A DNA stretch of 5,463 bases from Nitrospinota bacterium. Lineage in GTDB: Bacteria > Nitrospinota > Nitrospinia > Nitrospinales > VA-1. Positions 1 through 3,697 of this stretch are shown in pieces. The notes beneath the pieces were generated by a model. It did no database searches, was not told where the DNA came from, and worked only from the letters and a program-made list of their open reading frames with translations. The translations under genes and the position numbers were made by a program. Numbering within the stretch: the first letter of the stretch is position 1; each line of letters opens with the position of its first letter. The DNA is taken from assembly GCA_022567815.1 (NCBI GenBank), contig JADFGI010000221.1, positions 1-5,463 on the forward strand, written 5' to 3'.

Positions 1-933
1 GGTTACCTGGATCACATCGTCCAGATCGACCAATTCAAGCCCGAACCGCAAATCGGGTTTATCGCGTCCGAAACGGTCGATGGCTTCCCGGTAAGTGAGA
101 ATTTGGAAAGGAGTCTCGATTGCAATCCCCAAAACTTCCTTATAAATGGTCTGCATCATTTCTTCCGCCAAACGGAACAACTGTTCCTCATCGATGAAAG
201 ACATTTCCATGTCGATCTGGGTGAACTCCGGTTGCCGGTCATTGCGCAGGTCTTCATCGCGGAAACATTTGACGATCTGAAAATAGCGGTCCATGCCGGC
301 CACCATCAATATCTGCTTGAACAATTGCGGCGACTGGGGCAGGGCAAAAAACGTTTTCGGATTCAACCGGCTGGGAACCAGGTAATCGCGAGCCCCTTCC
401 GGAGTGCTTTTGGTCAGCATCGGGGTTTCCACTTCGATGAACCCGTGTTGGTGCAGAACCTGGCGGACCACGCGGGTGATCTGATAGCGTATTTTCAGGT
501 TGTTCTGCAGGCGGTCGCTACGCAGATCCAGATAACGGTTTTTCAGCCGCAGGACTTCGGCGACGTCCTCATCCTCCCAACCGGAAAACGGCGGAGTTTT
601 GGATCGATTCAATATTTCCAGGTCGTCCACATAGACTTCAATGGCCCCTGTTTTCATTTTTGCATTGGCCATTCCTTCGGGACGGCTCCGTACTTTCCCA
701 TGCACCGCCATGACATAGTTGCCGCGCAGGGATTGCGCATGCTGATGGGCCAGCGAGTCGATTTGCGGGTTGAGGACCACCTGGGTGAGGCCTTCCTTAT
801 CCCAAAGGTCGATGAAGATCAATCCGCCATGATCGCGGCGGGTGTGGACCCATCCGCAAAGGGTGACGGATTCCTCGATATTTTTTTCGGACAGCTCGCC
901 GCAGGTATGGGTTCTACGTAATTGACGGGTCAT
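1..933 (-). CDS. aspS: Aspartyl-tRNA synthetase, N-terminal 311 residues (partial, 3' end off the left edge)
   Basis: This enzyme attaches aspartate to tRNA in the cytoplasm using ATP. The reading frame is open on the minus strand from the ATG at 933-931 to the window edge and gives 311 residues; bacterial AspRS is usually about 590. Residues 1 to about 105 form the OB-fold anticodon-binding domain (VTLCGWVHTRRDHGGLIFID at 23-42). The class II catalytic core follows: motif 1 region HGFIEVETPMLTK (163-175), EGARDYLVPSR (179-189), the aspartate-site loop QSPQLFKQ (200-207), and motif 2 FRDEDLRNDRQPEFTQID (224-241) with ATP-contacting Arg225. The frame breaks off near the start of the bacterial GAD insertion domain. 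The start is secure: no ATG, GTG or TTG lies in frame between it and the upstream stop at 996-994. No clear Shine-Dalgarno is visible; the leader is A/T-rich. His35 and Gly87 match the non-discriminating type that also charges tRNA-Asn. Confidence 0.97.
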   Translation of the reverse strand, partial: MTRQLRRTHTCGELSEKNIEESVTLCGWVHTRRDHGGLIFIDLWDKEGLTQVVLNPQIDSLAHQHAQSLRGNYVMAVHGKVRSRPEGMANAKMKTGAIEVYVDDLEILNRSKTPPFSGWEDEDVAEVLRLKNRYLDLRSDRLQNNLKIRYQITRVVRQVLHQHGFIEVETPMLTKSTPEGARDYLVPSRLNPKTFFALPQSPQLFKQILMVAGMDRYFQIVKCFRDEDLRNDRQPEFTQIDMEMSFIDEEQLFRLAEEMMQTIYKEVLGIAIETPFQILTYREAIDRFGRDKPDLRFGLELVDLDDVIQVT

Positions 934-1172
934 AGAGTTTTTGAAATTGGATTGTTTGAGGTTGGTGTCTTTACAGGTTACCGAAAAAATCCTTTAAAAA
1001 ATCCTTTAAAGGAATTCTTTACTTGATGTCATGCTGAGCTTGTCGAAGCATGAGCCAATCTAATATCTTCTTGTCCCCCTTCGACAGGCTCAGGGTGACA
1101 GCTTTGGGTTGGTATAAAGAAGGGACAAAATACTTAAATACTGAAGGAGTTTCAAGCAGATAATTCTTTCAT
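934..1172. other. Spacer between aspS and the NapG-like gene
   Basis: This 239-base spacer has no convincing gene. From the aspS side it holds an A/T-rich leader and a near-direct repeat of AATCCTTTAAA (about 988-998 and 1000-1010). The second copy runs into a perfect 12-base palindrome, TCCTTTAAAGGA (1002-1013). Next come the inverted REP-like arms at 1027-1100 and an A/T-rich stretch up to the NapG-like stop codon. Read on the minus strand, the 12-base palindrome is followed by a run of six T, so weak termination of the NapG-like transcript is possible, but the stem is short and A/T-rich. I see no clear -35/-10 pair for aspS. Confidence 0.6.
1027..1100. repeat. Paired inverted REP-like arms
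   Basis: The arm at 1027-1050 and the arm at 1077-1100 are inverted copies that match at 19 of 24 positions when one is reverse-complemented, separated by 26 bases. The left arm is itself a hairpin: TCATGCT at 1029-1035 pairs perfectly with AGCATGA at 1047-1053 around an 11-base loop. Such paired, intergenic, stem-forming arms are the usual structure of REP/BIME-type elements. The wording (TGAGC-TTGTCGAAG) resembles repeats that recur in many bacterial genomes, from memory rather than from a search. It lies 3' of the NapG-like gene and may protect or end that transcript; no clear U-tract follows it on the minus strand. Confidence 0.75.
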
Positions 1173-2552
1173 TCATTCGTTTTCCTTTTCCGCCGTTGCG
1201 GAACTCTCGACATCTTCTTCCTCTTTCTCTTCTTCTCGGGCCTTTTTTTCCTCCGCTTCGCGTTCCGCCTTGATGCGGGCCTTTTCTATTTCAAGTCGCT
1301 TTTTCTGGATCTGGCTATCGATGACCATTTGCGGTTTGATTTTGATCGCCAGCGGGATGTTCACCGTACTGCATGACAGCACACACACCCCACAGCCTGT
1401 GCAGATGTTTTTATCGAAGATGGGTTTTTCGTCTTTTTGGATGATGGCGCCGGGAACCGGACAGTCGATCACGCATTGCTGGCAGAAAGTATCGCCATAT
1501 GCCTGACAATTCTTTTTGTCCAAAATGGCGTATCCCATTTTTACCTCGAACCTGTCATTGTTCGGAGGCGGGAGCAACGCGCCGTCCGGGCAGGCGGGAA
1601 TGCAGGGAAGATCATCGCACAAGACGCAGGGAATTTTCTTAGGGTCGATGTAGGGCGAGCCCGCGATGAGGAATCCCATTTTCTTGGGCACACGTTGAAT
1701 AGCGTCCTTGGGGCAGGCGTGGATACATTTATCGCACCGCGTGCAGGCTTGCAGGAACTGTCTTTCGGTTAGGGCCCCCGGCGGTCGAATCAGGGGAACG
1801 CGCTTGGTTATTTTGTCAACGGTTTCGTTGACCCGGTCGATTTTACTTTGAACTTTCTCAATGGCCGGTTTGGCAAAGAAATGCACGCCCTGCTTCAGCA
1901 GGTTGCGCCGGTCAAATTCGGGTTCGTCGTCATCCTCCACGGGGATTCCAAATATTGTTTCCTGATAGGGCTTGGCATCAGGGGCGGCGGATGGCTCTTC
2001 GGCGATGGCATCGGCTGGCTCCGAAACGTCTTGCCGTGGTTCATCGCTGTTAGCGGATGCCAAACCGTTCTCTGCTGTTTCGGCAGATTCCTCTTTGAAG
2101 CCGGGACGGAACTTGTTTGCCATCCGGCGAAAGAATCCCTTTTTCTTCTGAGGCTCAGGAGCCGGAGCTTCTTCAGTGGATGTTTCCCCGGAATGAGCCT
2201 CGACGGCAGGGGCTTCGGTGGCAGTTGTCTCCGTTTTTTCGGTTGCCTCCGGCTTCGGGGCGTCGGGTTCGGCTTTTTTATTTTTATGGTGTTTTTTCTT
2301 TTCTTTTTCGACCGCATCGGCAAAATCGGTCAATCGCGCAAAGGAGAACAAATCCCTGCGTGAAACCTCCTTGGATTTCAATGCTGGTTCTACCCGCTTG
2401 GTTTCCTTGTCCAGACTCAATAATTGCGAATCGGTCCAGGAAGTGTTGTCGCCCCTTTGGTCGGCGGAGATGCTGTCTTCTCCGGGGACTTTTTTGGGCG
2501 GAATCTTTTTGTTTTTAAAAGTTTCCTTGGCTAGTTTGTATCGAAACTGCAT
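1173..2552 (-). CDS. NapG/MauM-family ferredoxin-type protein with four [4Fe-4S] motifs, a long N-terminal extension and a charged C-terminal helix
   Basis: This is a predicted electron-transfer iron-sulfur protein of 459 residues. The core from RPPGALTERQFLQAC (256-270) to about 410 follows NapG closely. Cluster motifs are C270-x2-C273-x2-C276-x3-C280-P; C309-x2-C312-x4-C317-x3-C321-P; C349-x7-C357-x2-C360-x3-C364-P; and C384-x2-C387-x2-C390-x3-C394. The CX2CX4CX3C and CX7CX2CX3C spacings match my recollection of E. coli NapG, which passes quinol electrons towards periplasmic nitrate reductase. NapG is about 230 residues, so this protein is twice as long. Residues 1-250 are charged and low in complexity (A/E/P/K-rich at 94-200) and carry VSRRDLFSFARL (63-74) and DRRNLLKQGVHFF (214-226). 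The tail (412-459) is Lys/Glu-rich, likely a coiled coil or single helix. Neither RR motif has a hydrophobic segment after it, so export by Tat is doubtful and the compartment is open. No napA, napB or napH partner is visible, so I give no symbol. Family confidence is high; the specific role is unknown. Confidence 0.9.
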   Translation of the reverse strand: MQFRYKLAKETFKNKKIPPKKVPGEDSISADQRGDNTSWTDSQLLSLDKETKRVEPALKSKEVSRRDLFSFARLTDFADAVEKEKKKHHKNKKAEPDAPKPEATEKTETTATEAPAVEAHSGETSTEEAPAPEPQKKKGFFRRMANKFRPGFKEESAETAENGLASANSDEPRQDVSEPADAIAEEPSAAPDAKPYQETIFGIPVEDDDEPEFDRRNLLKQGVHFFAKPAIEKVQSKIDRVNETVDKITKRVPLIRPPGALTERQFLQACTRCDKCIHACPKDAIQRVPKKMGFLIAGSPYIDPKKIPCVLCDDLPCIPACPDGALLPPPNNDRFEVKMGYAILDKKNCQAYGDTFCQQCVIDCPVPGAIIQKDEKPIFDKNICTGCGVCVLSCSTVNIPLAIKIKPQMVIDSQIQKKRLEIEKARIKAEREAEEKKAREEEKEEEDVESSATAEKENE

Positions 2553-2560
2553 GGCAATTT

Positions 2561-2565
2561 ACCCC
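2561..2565 (-). promoter_or_regulatory. Candidate ribosome-binding site of the NapG-like gene, inside a hairpin
   Basis: On the minus strand GGGGT lies 8 bases before the ATG at 2552-2550. It can pair with the anti-Shine-Dalgarno ACCUC with one G-U wobble and is the only G-rich stretch at the right distance. The same G residues form the 3' arm of the perfect hairpin at 2562-2576, so the site could be masked when the hairpin folds. This is inferred from sequence alone. Confidence 0.4.
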
Positions 2566-2576
2566 GCAACGCGGGG
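2562..2576. repeat. Perfect hairpin at the NapG-like start region
   Basis: CCCCGC and GCGGGG form a six-base-pair G/C-only stem around the loop AAC. It sits 10 bases before the NapG-like start codon on the minus strand and contains the likely ribosome-binding G residues. Confidence 0.75.
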
Positions 2577-2597
2577 AGGAAAAGCCCGCTACGCGGG
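2577..2597 (-). terminator. Terminator-like hairpin upstream of the NapG-like gene
   Basis: Read on the minus strand, CCCGC and GCGGG pair perfectly around GTA and are followed by CTTTTCCT. This resembles a short Rho-independent terminator about 30 bases before the NapG-like start codon. A T run of only four makes it weak, and it may simply be another REP-like unit. If it works, it would limit readthrough from the upstream 165-residue gene or act as an attenuator. Confidence 0.35.
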
Positions 2598-2598
2598 A

Positions 2599-2627
2599 GG
2601 GCTGACGCTCGCTTTGCTCACGAGCCC
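2599..2627. repeat. Nested inverted repeat
   Basis: GGGCT (2599-2603) pairs with AGCCC (2623-2627). A second register, GCTCG (2607-2611) with CGAGC (2621-2625), overlaps it, so only one of the two stems can form at a time. Confidence 0.55.
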
Positions 2628-2651
2628 AGCCAAACATTAATTTCTAGTCTT

Positions 2652-2674
2652 CGCGAGCCGCTATCAGCGGCGCG
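2652..2674. repeat. Hairpin with a two-base bulge
   Basis: CCGCT (2658-2662) and AGCGG (2666-2670) pair perfectly around ATC. Flanking CGCG at 2652-2655 and 2671-2674 extends the stem across a two-base AG bulge. Confidence 0.65.
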
Positions 2675-2675
2675 G

Positions 2676-2718
2676 CGATCCAGGCATTCTGGATTGCTTC
2701 GCTATGCTCGCAATGACG
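2676..2718 (-). repeat. REP-like element with two hairpins
   Basis: An eight-base-pair stem with one G-T pair (2676-2683 with 2689-2696) has the loop GCATT. It overlaps a second stem, ATTGC (2693-2697) with GCAAT (2710-2714). On the minus strand the 2717-2694 stretch reads GTCATTGCGAGCATAGCGAA and onward. It shares 17 of 24 positions with the arm at 1028-1051, so the two spacers appear to carry related repeats. The wording resembles a repeat widespread in bacterial genomes; this is recollection, not a search. Confidence 0.7.
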
Positions 2719-2770
2719 ATTTCACGAAGAAAGGTTTGTTCAGCCATAAATCCATCGCACCTGAATATTT

Positions 2771-2833
2771 GACCCAGCCCTTGGCTGGTTGGGTCCAGCG
2801 CTACGCTGGTCGCCCTCCGCGGAGGAGCCAGCG
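2771..2833. repeat. Three abutting palindromes next to the stop codon of the 165-residue gene
   Basis: A nine-pair stem with one G-T pair (2771-2779 with 2787-2795) abuts a perfect stem, CCAGCG (2795-2800) with CGCTGG (2804-2809) around CTA. The perfect 12-base palindrome CCTCCGCGGAGG (2814-2825) follows. A second CCAGCG at 2828-2833 can pair with the same CGCTGG and enclose that palindrome, giving two alternative folds. The block ends exactly where the stop codon of the neighbouring gene begins, so it could serve as that transcript's 3' stabiliser or terminator, although no U-tract follows on the minus strand. Confidence 0.75.
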
Positions 2834-3331
2834 TCACGCAGACCAGCCAAATTCCTCGGCGATGTTTTGGTAATCCTGCCAGTTTTGCGCGTTGGCGTTC
2901 TCCAGCATGTATTCATCCATAGCCAATACCAGGGGATGCCCCTTGTTGACGAAAGATTGAACCGAAGGGAAGCGAAGCAAAAATATTATTACGGCGATCT
3001 TTGCCAAATCCCGCAAATTCGGCTCCGCCATGATCTGCTTTAATACATCTTCCGCATTTTCGGCGGTGACCGATTGAAACATTTCTCCGGTTTTTTCTTC
3101 CAGTTCAGGGTGATCGTCGCAAATTTTGGCGGCCTGTAACTGGAGTTCCAGAATTTTTTGATAATCCTCCTCGTCAAACTCCCCGTCCATCTTGCCAATG
3201 TCCCAGGGAGACCCGTCCAGCGTTCGATTTCCTTCACTGTCTTTACGTTCAGACGTTTCACAATATGTTATATTTGCCTCATCCAGAAGGATTTTGGCTT
3301 TGTTTTCCGCGCTTGTTTCATTTTCAATCAT
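2834..3331 (-). CDS. Acidic hypothetical protein, 165 residues
   Basis: I do not recognise this family. The frame runs from the ATG at 3331-3329 to the TGA at 2836-2834. The protein is rich in Glu and Asp and looks mostly helical, with a likely disordered, charged stretch at about 25-55. The C-terminal half is more ordered, including LRDLAKIAVIIFLLRFPSV at 106-124. That hydrophobic run is interrupted by charges and too short for a confident membrane segment, and there is no signal peptide, so a soluble cytoplasmic protein is likely. Trp residues at 151 and 163 and the ending EEFGWSA are notable. A perfect TATAAT lies 21 bases before the start, but no good -35 is seen; GGAG lies about 13 bases upstream, far for a ribosome-binding site. 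The last codons and stop lie in sequence resembling the adjacent repeats. Support for coding is the length and protein-like composition only. Confidence 0.7.
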   Translation of the reverse strand: MIENETSAENKAKILLDEANITYCETSERKDSEGNRTLDGSPWDIGKMDGEFDEEDYQKILELQLQAAKICDDHPELEEKTGEMFQSVTAENAEDVLKQIMAEPNLRDLAKIAVIIFLLRFPSVQSFVNKGHPLVLAMDEYMLENANAQNWQDYQNIAEEFGWSA

Positions 3332-3352
3332 GATGAAAGTTGAACTCCATGA

Positions 3353-3358
3353 ATTATA
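3353..3358 (-). promoter_or_regulatory. Candidate -10 box for the 165-residue gene
   Basis: The minus strand reads a perfect TATAAT here, 21 bases before the start codon, which implies a leader of only about 15 bases. At a normal 16-18-base spacing the -35 position is poor (GGAGGG-like). The match may be chance in an A/T-rich stretch. Confidence 0.3.
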
Positions 3359-3610
3359 TGATTCTGTTCAGTAACCCTCCGGTAAATCATTTTTAGAGCC
3401 ATTGCCCGGCCCTTGTTTAAAGGGTTGAAATCAAACAGATCGAGTGAATTTTGGTTGCCACAATGCTATCACTAACTTTACTCAAATCCCAGAGAAATCA
3501 ATGGAATCCCTTTGGCCGCTGAGAACCATAGCCGCTTGGAATTCCATAGGAGTTCGGAATTGGAAAAAGGTTCCGGGTGAGTTGGCAAACAACGTTTCCA
3601 GCTTTCAGGG

Positions 3611-3626
3611 GATATGATACCATATC
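3611..3626. promoter_or_regulatory. Short inverted repeat, possible operator
   Basis: GATATG and CATATC form a perfect six-base inverted repeat around ATAC. It overlaps the -10-like TATGAT and lies about 70-85 bases before the radical SAM start. The size and place suit a dimeric regulator, but no regulator gene is nearby. Confidence 0.3.
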
Positions 3627-3654
3627 GTCTTCAATATATAACTGCAGGGAATAG

Positions 3655-3669
3655 GGCGGTCCGCCTTTT
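3655..3669 (+). promoter_or_regulatory. G/C inverted repeat followed by T run in the radical SAM leader
   Basis: GGCGG and CCGCC flank a single T (3655-3665) and TTTT follows. With a realistic loop the stem is only four pairs. It sits 32 bases before the radical SAM start codon, so it could be a small attenuator or a protein-binding site; it may also be chance. Confidence 0.25.
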
Positions 3670-3697
3670 CCCATAACCATTTTTGGACACTGGTTTT

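Larger units (their letters stand above)
2562..2833. repeat. Cluster of back-to-back palindromic repeats filling the spacer
   Basis: Most of the 281-base spacer between the NapG-like start and the next gene's stop consists of small inverted repeats: 2562-2576, 2585-2597, 2599-2627, 2652-2674, 2676-2696, 2693-2714, 2771-2795, 2795-2809 and 2814-2825. Several share a core CGCTAYGC in or across the loop (2587-2594, 2700-2707, 2799-2806), with a shorter relative CGCTATC at 2659-2665. Only about 2628-2651 and 2719-2770 are free of them. The pattern fits a mosaic of REP-like elements accumulated between genes rather than a protein gene. Spacing and unit lengths are irregular, so it is not CRISPR. 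Confidence 0.8.
3332..3697. other. Divergent spacer between the 165-residue gene and the radical SAM gene
   Basis: This 366-base region should hold the promoters of both divergent genes. It contains a TATAAT for the minus-strand gene, weak -10-like words for the plus-strand gene (TATGAT at 3613-3618, TATAAC at 3637-3642) without good -35 partners, and two short inverted repeats (3611-3626 and 3655-3665). GGAATT-type words recur at about 3538-3563. Small open frames exist on both strands around 3444-3680, but they lack ribosome-binding sites and protein-like composition, so I call none of them a gene. Confidence 0.55.

Noticed and set aside
103..921. Long plus-strand open frame of 272 codons
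   Set aside because: It is antisense to aspS, whose minus-strand frame is unmistakable and fills the same region; its translation resembles no family and the overlap explains its length.
1848..2363. Plus-strand and second minus-strand open frames over the NapG-like N-terminal half
   Set aside because: They are shadows produced by the low-complexity, Lys/Glu/Ala/Pro-rich coding sequence. The minus-strand one is simply another frame of the same Lys-rich codons.
2331..2366. Functional Tat signal peptide at SRRDLFSFA in the NapG-like protein
   Set aside because: The motif is at residue 64 rather than the N-terminus and is followed by charged sequence without a hydrophobic segment or cleavage site.
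2562..2833. CRISPR array or tRNA-like structures in the repeat cluster
   Set aside because: Units differ in length and sequence, there are no regular unique spacers, and no cloverleaf with a conserved T-arm is present.
2977..3012. Transmembrane helix in the 165-residue protein
   Set aside because: The hydrophobic run is only about 10 residues, broken by Lys and Arg, and short of a membrane span.
3582..3597. Sigma-54 promoter at TTGGCA upstream of the radical SAM gene
   Set aside because: The -24 GG is present but the required GC at -12 is missing at the fixed distance. As a -35 box its distance to TATGAT (25 bases) is also too long.
3444..3617. Plus-strand small frame starting at GTG 3444 or ATG 3501 (58 or 39 codons)
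   Set aside because: No Shine-Dalgarno before either start and nothing protein-like enough to support it.
3498..3680. Minus-strand open frame of 60 codons in the divergent spacer
   Set aside because: No ribosome-binding site, no recognisable protein features, and an overlapping plus-strand frame is equally open.
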